Positions 54,820 through 62,360 of a stretch of 64,000 bases of DNA are shown one piece after another. The notes beneath the pieces were generated by a model that saw nothing but the letters and a program-made list of their open reading frames with translations, ran no database searches and was not told where the DNA came from. The stretch is from Corynebacterium sp. 13CS0277. Its GTDB lineage: Bacteria > Actinomycetota > Actinomycetes > Mycobacteriales > Mycobacteriaceae. The stretch is taken from positions 1 through 64,000 of the forward strand of contig NZ_PPDL01000004.1 of assembly GCF_002994655.1 (NCBI RefSeq), given 5' to 3'. A program made the translations under genes and the position numbers. Within the stretch, counting starts at the first letter, position 1. Each line of letters opens with the position of its first letter.

Positions 54820-56046
54820 GTGCTGACAGGCACCCACATCGACATCTTCGTCGCAGCGACCGTGCTGTTCGCCGCCATCGTCGGCTGGCGGCAGGGCGTC
54901 ATCGCGGCCGCCCTGTCGACGTGCGGCGTCCTCGCCGGCCTGTGGGCCGGCCTGGTGGGCTCCGCGTGGCTCGCCGGCACCACCGACAACGCCGGCCTGC
55001 GGATCCTGCTCGTCCTCGGGGCCTATATCCTCCTCATCGCGATCGGCCATATGATTGGCGGCGGGGTGGGGGCCGCCCTGCGGGACTCCATGCGCTTTAA
55101 GTCCTCCCAGCGCATCGACTCCGCCATGGGTGCCGTCTTCCAGGCGATCACCACCGTGCTCGTGGTGTGGCTCATCGCCAACCCGCTGGCCGCGTCCTCC
55201 ATCACCGCCCTCAACACGGCGGTGGGATCCTCCCGGGTGCTGCGCACCGTCGACGAGCACATGCCGCCGGTCGTCGCCCAACTGCCCAATAAGCTCGCCG
55301 CCACCCTCAGCGACTCCGGCCTGCCGCCCCTGATCAGCCCCTTCACCAACCACGGCGGCACCCAGGTTGAAGCCCCCGCCATCATGGTCGAGGACGTCGA
55401 ACTCGTCGACCGGCTCCGGCCCGCCGTCGTCCACGTCCTCGGGGACGCCTCCCAGTGCTCCCGGCGCCTGTCGGGCAGCGGCTTCGCCGTGGATAATTCC
55501 CACATCATCACCAACGCCCACGTCGTCGCCGGCACCAACACCGTCCGCGTCGACACTGTCCTCGGGGTGAAAACCGCTGACGTCGTCTACTACAACCCCA
55601 CCGAAGACATCGCCGTCCTCCACAGCCCGCAGTTGGGGCTGCCCGCCCTGCAGTGGGCCCCCATCCCCGCCGTCAGCGGCGACGACATCATCGTCATGGG
55701 CTTCCCCGAATCCGGCCCCTTCGAAGCGGCCCCCGGGCGCGTGAAAGACCAACTCACCGTCAACGGCCCCGACATCTACGCCACCACCCGCACCAACCGG
55801 GAGGCCTACACCGTTCGCGGCAGCATCCGCCAGGGCAACTCCGGCGGCCCCATGGTCGACCTTGAGGGGCGGGTCCTCGGCGTCGTCTTCGGCGCCGCCC
55901 TCGACAAAACTGACACCGGGTTCGTGCTCACCGCCGACGAAGTCCGCGGCGCCATCGGCGACGTGGCGGGCCTGAGCGAACCGGTCGATACCGGCGAGTG
56001 TGTCAACGGCCCCAGTGCCGCCTCCGCGACGCTGGAACGCAACTAG
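54820..56046 (+). CDS. marP: MarP-like membrane serine protease
   Basis: The 408-residue product has four N-terminal membrane helices of the CvpA type (1-125) and a periplasmic chymotrypsin-like protease with catalytic His234 (TNAHVVAG), Asp263 (TEDIAVL) and Ser341 (GNSGGP). Two cysteines, Cys213 and Cys394, bracket the protease and match the regulatory disulfide described for mycobacterial MarP, which protects against acid and oxidative stress and processes cell-wall hydrolases. The GTG start has GAGGAGG upstream. Confidence 0.93.
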   Translation: MLTGTHIDIFVAATVLFAAIVGWRQGVIAAALSTCGVLAGLWAGLVGSAWLAGTTDNAGLRILLVLGAYILLIAIGHMIGGGVGAALRDSMRFKSSQRIDSAMGAVFQAITTVLVVWLIANPLAASSITALNTAVGSSRVLRTVDEHMPPVVAQLPNKLAATLSDSGLPPLISPFTNHGGTQVEAPAIMVEDVELVDRLRPAVVHVLGDASQCSRRLSGSGFAVDNSHIITNAHVVAGTNTVRVDTVLGVKTADVVYYNPTEDIAVLHSPQLGLPALQWAPIPAVSGDDIIVMGFPESGPFEAAPGRVKDQLTVNGPDIYATTRTNREAYTVRGSIRQGNSGGPMVDLEGRVLGVVFGAALDKTDTGFVLTADEVRGAIGDVAGLSEPVDTGECVNGPSAASATLERN

Positions 56047-56108
56047 CTCACACGTCCCGCACGGAGCTCCGCTGGAGCACCCCGGGTGGGCGGCGCGTCG
56101 CCTGCGGC

Positions 56109-56939
56109 TTACGTGAGTGTCGCGACCGTGCGGGCAAACGCCTCCGGATCCTCCACGAACGGCAGGCGTGAGGTGCCCTCCTCCACCCGCAGCCGCGGGG
56201 CCAGGGTGGCCGCCTGGCGGGCGAGACGCTGCCAGCGGGGAGAACCATCCGTGAACAACACCACCGGCTGCCCGACAGGCGGCTTCGCCCACCGGGTCGG
56301 CACCCCCGAGGACACCACCCGCGCCCACTGAGCCATCTTCTCCACCACGGGCACCACCCGCGCATGGCGGGCCCGCCACTCCGCCAACTGGGACACCCGC
56401 TGTACCGCCACACCATCGGCGGAGCTACTGCGACGCGTCATCGCGTGCGCCCACTGAGTGGGGTGCCGGCGAATCGCGCGCGGCCACACCAGCTGGCGGC
56501 GCTGCAGGCCCGGCCACGTGCCGCACACCGCCACCACGCCGCGCACCACCTCCGGGTAGCGGGCTGCTGCCGCCCACGCCACCGCAGCCCCCGACCCGCT
56601 GCCCACCACGAGGGCATCCTCGTAGCCCAACGCCCGAATCGCGGCGACGACATCGCCCGCGGCGAAACGCACGTCGTAGCCCGCCGGCGGCTTATCGGAT
56701 AGGCCTACGCCCCGGAAATCCAGCGCCGCAGCATGAAACCCGGCTGCGGCCAGGGGCTCGATCGCCCAAAAGTAGTCAAACCAGGCGCCCGGCCAATCGT
56801 GCAACAACACCACGAGCGGGGCGTGGGCATCCCCGCTGTGCGCCACGTGCAGCCGCACCCCCCGCACATGCACATGGTCGTGCCGAAATGGCCCCTGGGG
56901 GGCAACTTCGCCGGGGCGCAGCGGCGTGGGGCGGGACAC
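56109..56939 (-). CDS. Alpha/beta hydrolase next to marP
   Basis: The 276-residue product has the alpha/beta hydrolase blocks VVLLHDWPGAWFDYFW, LDFRGVGLSDKP and the nucleophile elbow VVGSGSGAAVAW. In epoxide hydrolases of the mycobacterial neighbour (annotated ephE) an aspartate is expected at the elbow; here it is Ser, so an esterase-type activity is more likely. The GTG at 56939 was chosen since GGAGG lies 5 nt upstream and the frame upstream is dubious. The next gene (holin-like) is read the same way, 87 nt upstream. Confidence 0.82.
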   Translation of the reverse strand: MSRPTPLRPGEVAPQGPFRHDHVHVRGVRLHVAHSGDAHAPLVVLLHDWPGAWFDYFWAIEPLAAAGFHAAALDFRGVGLSDKPPAGYDVRFAAGDVVAAIRALGYEDALVVGSGSGAAVAWAAAARYPEVVRGVVAVCGTWPGLQRRQLVWPRAIRRHPTQWAHAMTRRSSSADGVAVQRVSQLAEWRARHARVVPVVEKMAQWARVVSSGVPTRWAKPPVGQPVVLFTDGSPRWQRLARQAATLAPRLRVEEGTSRLPFVEDPEAFARTVATLT

Positions 56940-57026
56940 GACAACCTCCAGAACACAGACGAAAAACCGCCCATCGCGCGCGGGCGCGCGACGACAGGCG
57001 GTCAACAACCACGGGGCGGGCGCAGC

Positions 57027-57533
57027 CTAGGTGTACAGACCCGAATCGCCCTCCAGGGCGGCCTGCGCCTTGCCCGGCACCAGCTTCGTCAGCTCCTTCG
57101 CAGAGGAGATCGTCTTCTCCGGGGCGGAGATCGTCTTCACCTTCCGGAAACCGATGAGTGCCAGCAGGCCCGCGATGAGCAGCATCGCGACGAACACGAT
57201 GAGGTAGCACACCCACTTCTGGTCAATCCACACGTTGAGCAGCTCAGCGAGCATAAAGAAGAAGAAGAACGAGGAGTACAGGGCAATGACGCCCGCAGCA
57301 CCGAACAGGCCGCCGCCCAACGCGCCCTTCTTCGCCTCAGCGGCCAACTCCGTCTTCGCCAACTCCACCTCGGCGCGGAACAGGGACGACATCTGGGCGG
57401 TGGCGTCACTGACCAAATCGCCGACGGAACCCCGGCCGGAAGCGCGCGTATCCACGTCGGCCAAAGGGATCTCATTGACCTTCGGGGAAAAAGCACCGGA
57501 ACCATCGGTATACAGGCCCTGGGGGTTGCTCAC
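57027..57533 (-). CDS. Phage holin superfamily (DUF1469-like) membrane protein
   Basis: The 168-residue product has a hydrophilic N-terminus (VSNPQGLYTDGSG), an amphipathic helix (VGDLVSDATAQMSSLFRAEV and ELAKTELAAEAKKG) and two hydrophobic hairpins (VIALYSSFFFFFMLAELL; VCYLIVFVAMLLIAGLLALI). This is the PF07332-type layout of the protein that lies beside marP in mycobacteria (Rv3669). The role is unknown; the name holin is only historical. The GTG at 57533 has AGGAG 8 nt upstream. Confidence 0.87.
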   Translation of the reverse strand: MSNPQGLYTDGSGAFSPKVNEIPLADVDTRASGRGSVGDLVSDATAQMSSLFRAEVELAKTELAAEAKKGALGGGLFGAAGVIALYSSFFFFFMLAELLNVWIDQKWVCYLIVFVAMLLIAGLLALIGFRKVKTISAPEKTISSAKELTKLVPGKAQAALEGDSGLYT

Positions 57534-57618
57534 GTCAAACGCTCCTGACAAAACGGGGACAAATAATGTACAAGCCTAGCCCACAGCCGCCCATGTCGCG
57601 ACGATTAGGGTGACAAGG

Positions 57619-58200
57619 GTGAACATTGCAGCCGCCGAAGACGCCATGAACCGGGCCATGCGGGCACCGAAGGTGCTGCGCGCGCCTGAGGTTCTCGCCG
57701 CGCACGCCGCCCACCAGGCCGCCCGCGCCGAACACCGCCTCGGGGCCACCGCGCCCCTGGAGGTGCTGCTCGGGGTGTACGGGACCCTCGACGCGGGTCT
57801 CGCGGCGCGGCTGCGCACCCAACCACTGTCCGTCGTCGCCCGCCTCGACGTGCTCCTCGGGGGCGATGGCACCCCCGACACCCGTGCCGACGCACTGCTG
57901 CAGGTCGGCCCCCTCATCCGCAGCGCCGCCCACCCGCTGGAGCGCACCGCCGCCGTCCACGCCCTGCTGCTCGAGGCCAGCCCCTTCGGCCCCCGCAGTG
58001 GCACCATCGCCCGTGCCACCGCCCGCCTCGTCGCCATCCACACCGGCGCCGACGCCGCCGGCATCGCCCACACCGAAACCCACCTCGCCCGCCACCCCCA
58101 GCGCTACGCGGCAGCCACCGGGGAGGAACTCATGGCCCTGTACATTGACGCGTTCGCCGCCGGCGCCCGCGACGCCGAACTCCTCGCCCGCAACCTCTAA
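57619..58200 (+). CDS. Conserved hypothetical protein, Ala-rich helical
   Basis: The 193-residue product is rich in alanine and predicted helices, with no signal peptide or membrane segment. Features: DAMNRAMRAPKVLRAPEVLA, HRLGATAPLEVLLGVYG, and GPRSGTIARATARLVAIHTG followed by HTETHLARHPQRY. The last part faintly recalls Fic-like proteins but lacks the HxFxxGNG motif. The GTG at 57619 has TAGGGT 7 nt upstream; the GTG at 57610 lies inside that box. It converges with the HAD gene, sharing the last 4 bp. Corynebacterial homologues are sometimes called oxidoreductases; I see no reason for that. Confidence 0.72.
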   Translation: MNIAAAEDAMNRAMRAPKVLRAPEVLAAHAAHQAARAEHRLGATAPLEVLLGVYGTLDAGLAARLRTQPLSVVARLDVLLGGDGTPDTRADALLQVGPLIRSAAHPLERTAAVHALLLEASPFGPRSGTIARATARLVAIHTGADAAGIAHTETHLARHPQRYAAATGEELMALYIDAFAAGARDAELLARNL

Positions 58201-59009
58201 AGCAGCCGGCGCGACCACCACCAGGTGCCCGCCACCGCGGCCAACGCCGCCACCGCAGCCGTTGACACCCCCACCTGGGAGCGCGTCGGCTTCGCAAACA
58301 AGGGCACCGGATTCTTCAACACCAACACCGGCCAGCCATGCTCCACCGCATGCTTCCGCAACGGCCGATCCGGATTCACCGCCACCGGATTCCCCACCGA
58401 CGACAACATCGGAATATCCGTCGCCGAATCCGAATAGGCAAAGCAGTGCGCCACCTCCAGGCCCAACCGTGCCGCAGCCTGGCGCACCGCCGCCTGCTTC
58501 GCCGGGCCCTTCATAAACTCCACCACCGTGCCCGTGTACCGGCCATCGACGATCTCCAACCGTGTCGCGATGACCTCATCCGCCCCCAGCTCGGCAGCAA
58601 TCGGCGCCACCAATTCCATCGCAGACGCCGACACAATAATCACTCGATGGCCCGCCGCTTGATGGCTCGCAATCAAATCCCGCGCCTCGGCATAGATCGC
58701 CGGAGTCACCACCGTATGCAGCGTATCGAAAGCAATCTGGCGCACATGGGTGACATCCCAGCCGGCCACCATCGCCGCCAACTGATCACGCGTGGCATCC
58801 ATCTTGTCCTCCGAATGCCCATGCAGCATGTACGCCGCCTGTGCGAACGACATCTGCACCGCCATCGCAGGGCTAATCAACCCATCGGCGAGAAACTGGC
58901 GCGAAAACGCAAACGCCGACGACTTCGCAATGATGGTCTTATCGAGATCGAAAAACGCGGCCACGCCCGCGCCGGACGCGGGGTAGCAGTGCAGGCTTTT
59001 TCTACTCAC
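58197..59009 (-). CDS. HAD-superfamily phosphatase, SerB-like (HAD-IB)
   Basis: The 270-residue product has the HAD motif I AAFFDLDKTI (nucleophile Asp21, Asp23), motif II RVIIVSASAMELVAP, a lysine in KGPAKQAAVR, and motif III FAYSDSATDIPML. A C-terminal hydrophobic segment (VAALAAVAGTWWWSRRLL) suggests membrane attachment. It corresponds to the SerB-like gene beside 6C RNA and ssd in mycobacteria. The substrate may be a phospho-amino acid or a lipid phosphate. The GTG at 59009 was chosen near the domain start; the upstream open frame crosses the 6C RNA region. Confidence 0.87.
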   Translation of the reverse strand: MSRKSLHCYPASGAGVAAFFDLDKTIIAKSSAFAFSRQFLADGLISPAMAVQMSFAQAAYMLHGHSEDKMDATRDQLAAMVAGWDVTHVRQIAFDTLHTVVTPAIYAEARDLIASHQAAGHRVIIVSASAMELVAPIAAELGADEVIATRLEIVDGRYTGTVVEFMKGPAKQAAVRQAAARLGLEVAHCFAYSDSATDIPMLSSVGNPVAVNPDRPLRKHAVEHGWPVLVLKNPVPLFAKPTRSQVGVSTAAVAALAAVAGTWWWSRRLL

Positions 59010-59082
59010 AGCCGCCCAGTGTAATGCCGCACTGGCAGGCGCGCCGTGGGCGCCGTTTTGCGCGACATTGTGGGTTGTGGCA

Positions 59083-59088
59083 TACTCT
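59083..59088 (+). promoter_or_regulatory. -10 box of the 6C RNA promoter
   Basis: TACTCT fits TANNNT and lies about 12 nt before the first G of the likely 6C RNA start. A -35-like TTGTGG is present at about 59069. The assignment rests mainly on position. Confidence 0.5.
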
Positions 59089-59094
59089 GCGGTG

Positions 59095-59238
59095 CAGGGC
59101 CCCGGTACCATGTGTACGCTGTGTGGCCCGCCCCGGTACGCCCCCCGATACCGGGTAGACGGTCCGTGCACCACCCCCCCGAGACACGGGCCGTCCTAAA
59201 CTTCACAAACACCCCGCGCCGACGGCGCGGGGTGTTTT
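59095..59238 (+). ncRNA. 6C RNA
   Basis: Two hairpins carry C-rich loops as required for the actinobacterial 6C RNA. CCCGGTA (59132-59138) pairs with TACCGGG (59149-59155) around a loop with six Cs, and GACGGTCCGTG (59158-59168) pairs with CACGGGCCGTC (59185-59195) around a loop with seven Cs. A perfect terminator follows (ACACCCCGCGCC with GGCGCGGGGTGT, 59209-59235, then TTTT). The place between the HAD gene and ssd is the same as in M. tuberculosis. In C. glutamicum this RNA has been connected with growth and the SOS response; the C-loops bind G-rich mRNA sites. Confidence 0.9.
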
Positions 59239-60005
59239 GGGTTCAGCGCGAAAAAGCGTGGGTTAAGTGTCAAAAAGTGTGTACGCCGGCGTGTCGCGAT
59301 CGGATGGTCATAGCCACCCGGTCAACGTCCCTGCACCGTGCAGACTCCCAGTTAAAGCCCCATATCCCTAGGGAATTCGGGTTGGTGCGAGTGAATGCAC
59401 TCAGGCATATGGAAAGTGGTCATCGATCGCCGCCGCGGCACCTCCTCATCCCCGGTATGGACGGCGTATGGCCGCCGTTTTCTGTGCCTGTGCCGCGACG
59501 TGTGGTCCCGTGGGGCCATGCTGGATGGGGCTCAGGCGACGGGCATGGTGCCTGGTGCAGGGTGCGTGCCAAGTCGTGGGCTTCGGTGTTCAGGGCCGTG
59601 TCTGTGCTTGCAAAGATTGAACGGCACACGTTCCCGCTGGTAGGGGCAGATAAGCTGGGGTTTCGTCCACACTTTTTGGAACTGAACCTGGTGGGAACGC
59701 GTTTCCCGCCCTCAACGCGCAAGGTAAGTGATGTAGGCCACTAGCGGGGGTGATTGACGGGGGTAGCTTGCACGTGCGCCTAGGCATGTATCGCTCCCAT
59801 GCAAACCTCGAGCGCACAGCCATAAACGAGAAAGTCTTTCCGGTAGCTTCAATATCGCTAACCCGCGAAGCATTGATTGCGACTCGCGAGAAACGCTCCT
59901 ATGGTGGCCACTATCCCCGGAAACGAGTGGCGCACACCACGCCAAACCGCCAACCTTATTCAGGCGCGGTTGGGAACGTTCCCCGAGAAACGAAGGAGTA
60001 TTTCC
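59239..60005. other. Non-coding part of an accessory insert after 6C RNA
   Basis: No gene is supported in these 767 bp. Base composition is lower in G+C than the surroundings, with many mixed-phase short frames. In syntenic genomes ssd follows 6C RNA more closely, so this may be an insertion together with the secreted-protein pair that follows, or a decayed gene. The ribosome binding site AAGGAG at its right end belongs to 60006. Confidence 0.5.
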
Positions 60006-60563
60006 ATGCCCGCTTCCCACTTCACCAAAGCTCGCAACTTCTCGATCGCACTCGCTACCGCAGTAGCAATCGCGGTCCCCGGAGCAGTCGCCCACGCAGC
60101 AGAGGTTGTCGAATCTCCGGCAGTGGAGCAGGGAATTTCCGTCGCAACCATTGCAGGTTCGACCGAAAGCCACATCCAGAAGACCGTGACCCTTGACGGC
60201 TACACGGTCAAGAAAACCGACGGTGCACCGGAAGTTATCGACAGCAACACCGGCGAATCCGTTGGTTTCCTCCCGAACAGGATTAATGTCGAAGGCGGCC
60301 AGGTCTACTTCGACATGGACTACGAAATTACCAGCGACAACACCGTGACCGCCACCGCCACCCGGCACGGCTTCACCGAGCGCCTCAGCTGGTCCTGTGC
60401 AGCTAAAAATACCGGAGTGGCTACCGGTGCCGGGGCGGCAGGTGGAACTGTCCTCGGATTGCTCGGTGGCCCCTTGGCTGAGATTACCGTCCCCGTGGGC
60501 GCTCTTAGCGGTGCAATCGAGGGGTTTGCTAGTGGTGTAGGCGCCAGCCTCATCAACTGCTAG
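60006..60563 (+). CDS. Secreted protein with glycine-zipper end, bacteriocin-like
   Basis: The 185-residue product has a signal peptide (FSIALATAVAIAVPGAVAHA, cleavage near AHA-AEV). The mature part has a polar domain (SHIQKTVTLDGYTVKKTDGA; DSNTGESVGFLPNRINVEGG) and a C-terminal hydrophobic, glycine-rich segment (GVATGAGAAGGTVLGLLGGP; VGALSGAIEGFASGVGASLI) bracketed by two cysteines (WSCAAKN, LINC). Such ends occur in secreted bacteriocins and pore formers of actinobacteria. The ATG at 60006 has AAGGAG 7-8 nt upstream. The next gene, 8 nt later, encodes a small two-helix membrane protein as expected for an immunity factor. Function is inferred, not shown. Confidence 0.68.
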   Translation: MPASHFTKARNFSIALATAVAIAVPGAVAHAAEVVESPAVEQGISVATIAGSTESHIQKTVTLDGYTVKKTDGAPEVIDSNTGESVGFLPNRINVEGGQVYFDMDYEITSDNTVTATATRHGFTERLSWSCAAKNTGVATGAGAAGGTVLGLLGGPLAEITVPVGALSGAIEGFASGVGASLINC

Positions 60564-60571
60564 GAGAAGAA

Positions 60572-60772
60572 ATGAAGGACTGGATCACGGTCGTGGCCAT
60601 GAGTTTGGCTTTCCTCGCCATCGGCTTCGCGCTCTACTGGGCGATCGATCAGTGGACTGCGGTGACACTCGACAAGACCACCTCCGCTATTGCAATATCC
60701 GTGTTTGCAAGCAGCCCCCTCGCTGCGTTCGCCGGCCTCGTCGTTAACAAAAAGATGAAAGAGCGCCAGTAG
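60572..60772 (+). CDS. Small two-helix membrane protein, possible immunity partner
   Basis: The 66-residue product has two hydrophobic helices (WITVVAMSLAFLAIGFALYW; AIAISVFASSPLAAFAGLVV) joined by a short loop (AIDQWTAVTLDKTTS) and ends in NKKMKERQ. The ATG has AGGAGAAG upstream, 8 nt after the stop of the secreted protein, so the two are co-transcribed. Size and layout resemble immunity proteins of membrane-active bacteriocins, though such resemblance is weak evidence. A terminator follows. Confidence 0.68.
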   Translation: MKDWITVVAMSLAFLAIGFALYWAIDQWTAVTLDKTTSAIAISVFASSPLAAFAGLVVNKKMKERQ

Positions 60773-60795
60773 TTTGCGAAGGTAAGAGGGTGTGG

Positions 60796-60836
60796 AGAAG
60801 CGGCCCGGAAGTCAGGTAGGCTTCCGGGCGCTTCTC
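60796..60836 (+). terminator. Terminator after the secreted pair
   Basis: AGAAGCG and CCCGGAAG pair with CTTCCGGG and CGCTTCT with one bulged G, a 15-bp stem and 9-nt loop. CTGTG follows. It ends the two-gene unit. Confidence 0.8.
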
Positions 60837-61304
60837 TGTGTGTGCTCCTGCATCCCGGTTGAAGCGAAAAAATGTGGTCTGTGCGGGGGCTAAGAGACGA
60901 AATGTGAGTAGCAGGCGTCGATGCCGTTGCTGTATTCGGCGGGGCGTCCATGATCGTCATTACCGGCTTTTCCGCTTGGGTCAGGATTTTCGCGGTGGTC
61001 TGCTGATCCTGGCCGAAGTCTTTGTCGTGGGCGTTCTTCTCGGGGGAGGTTGGGGTAGGTGGTCTCGGCGACAACTGCCATGTGCATCAGGTGTGCTGTC
61101 GTTTTCGGGAGTAGCGACATGCTGTGTGTGCTGCTGTGGGGTCAGGGGTGCGATCGGGTGGGGGTTGGTGGGTGGCGCTGTGAGCTGGGGGAATGTGGAG
61201 TTATCCACAGTTGTATGCGTGCATCTGCATTCAAAATCGGGGGTTATCCACAGGCTTCGCAGCCATGACGACACTGGGGTGTGCAGGCGGGCTGTAATGG
61301 CCCC
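60837..61304. other. Intergenic region upstream of ssd
   Basis: No gene is supported. A short T/G-rich stretch of mixed composition leads to two perfect DnaA boxes and the likely ssd promoter (TGTAAT, 61293-61298, 6 nt before the ATG). Several short frames lack ribosome binding sites and protein character. Confidence 0.55.
61201..61252 (+). promoter_or_regulatory. Two perfect DnaA boxes upstream of ssd
   Basis: TTATCCACA, the consensus DnaA-binding 9-mer, occurs at 61201-61209 and again at 61244-61252, in the same orientation and 43 bp apart (about four helical turns). They lie 53-104 bp before the ssd ATG. Two boxes are too few for an origin; they may regulate ssd or titrate DnaA. Confidence 0.75.
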
Positions 61305-62354
61305 ATGACCACGCACACCGCACCCACCTCACTGCCCGACGCAGTCCTCGTCATCGACGACGACACCCTCCGCGGGCACGCCGCCACCACCTGCGCCGCC
61401 GCGGGCCTCGACACGACGACCGCCGACAGTGCCGCAGAGCTCAGCAGGGCAGTCCGCACCGCCACGCTGGCGTTCGCCGACGACGCCGGCGCCCGCGGGC
61501 TGCGAGGCCGCGGCTACACCGGACGGCTCTACCTCGTCGCCGCCGACCCCCACGCCCCCAACTACCAACTCGCCCTCGAACTCCACGCCGAAGGCGCCGT
61601 CCGGCTCCCCAGCGACAGCCATACCATCCTCGACGCCATCGCCCGCGCCCCCGCCACACCACCGGGTGCCGGCACCGGCGCCGGCGGCATCGTCCTCGGC
61701 GTCCTCGGTGGCAGCGGGGGAGTAGGCGCCTCCACCACGGCCGCGCTCCTGGCGCGCCGCGCCGCCCGCTTCGGCCCGGTCGTCCTCATCGACGCCCACG
61801 AGCACGGCGGCGCACTCGACCTCCTCCTCGGGCTCGAAGCCACCGACGGGGCCCGCTGGGCAGACATCTGCGGGCTCGGCAGCGTCCCCGACGCCGCCAC
61901 CATGCACGCAGCCCTGCCCAAAACCCACGACGACATCGCCGTCCTCACCCAATCCCGCACTGGGCCCGCCCCCACCATCGCCGAGCAACTCCCCGCCCTG
62001 TGCGAACTCGCCGGGGGCCTCGACGACACCCTCACCATCATCGACGCGCCCACCGGCATCGACCTGCCCACCACCCACACCCTCCTCCTCGCGGCGGCGG
62101 AACTCCGCTCCCTCGTTCGCACCCGCGCACTCCTCGCACAGGGTGCCCCCGGGCTGCGGGTGGCGCTGCGCCACCGCGCCTGGTCCTCCACCACCCGGGA
62201 CGAGGCCGAAGCAGTCCTCGACCACCCCATCGCCGCCACCATCACCACCCACAAATCCATCGCCCAACGCATCGAACTCGCAGGCCTGCCCAGCACCCTG
62301 CCACGCAGCCTCGCCGCCACCCTCGACGGCCTGCTCTACGACATGGGGGTCTAA
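61305..62354 (+). CDS. ssd: Septum site-determining protein Ssd (MinD/ParA-like)
   Basis: The 349-residue product has an N-terminal receiver-like segment (about 10-120; DAVLVIDDD) and a P-loop ATPase of the MinD/CpaE type with a deviant Walker A GGSGGVGAST (135-144) that lacks the usual lysine, as is normal in Ssd. VLIDAHEHGGALDLLLGLE and TIIDAPTGIDLP are the further ATPase blocks. Ssd affects septum formation in mycobacteria and heads the tad cluster, where it may localise the secretion apparatus. The ATG at 61305 follows TGTAAT by 6 nt. tadA starts 7 nt after its stop. Confidence 0.9.
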   Translation: MTTHTAPTSLPDAVLVIDDDTLRGHAATTCAAAGLDTTTADSAAELSRAVRTATLAFADDAGARGLRGRGYTGRLYLVAADPHAPNYQLALELHAEGAVRLPSDSHTILDAIARAPATPPGAGTGAGGIVLGVLGGSGGVGASTTAALLARRAARFGPVVLIDAHEHGGALDLLLGLEATDGARWADICGLGSVPDAATMHAALPKTHDDIAVLTQSRTGPAPTIAEQLPALCELAGGLDDTLTIIDAPTGIDLPTTHTLLLAAAELRSLVRTRALLAQGAPGLRVALRHRAWSSTTRDEAEAVLDHPIAATITTHKSIAQRIELAGLPSTLPRSLAATLDGLLYDMGV

Positions 62355-62360
62355 CACCAC

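Noticed and set aside
57619-58200. Fic-domain protein
   Set aside because: The distant likeness near HTETHLARHP lacks the HxFxxGNG signature, so no function is assigned.
61201-61252. Origin of replication suggested by DnaA boxes
   Set aside because: Only two boxes, no dnaA/dnaN/rnpA-rpmH context and no A+T-rich unwinding region; kept as a regulatory feature instead.
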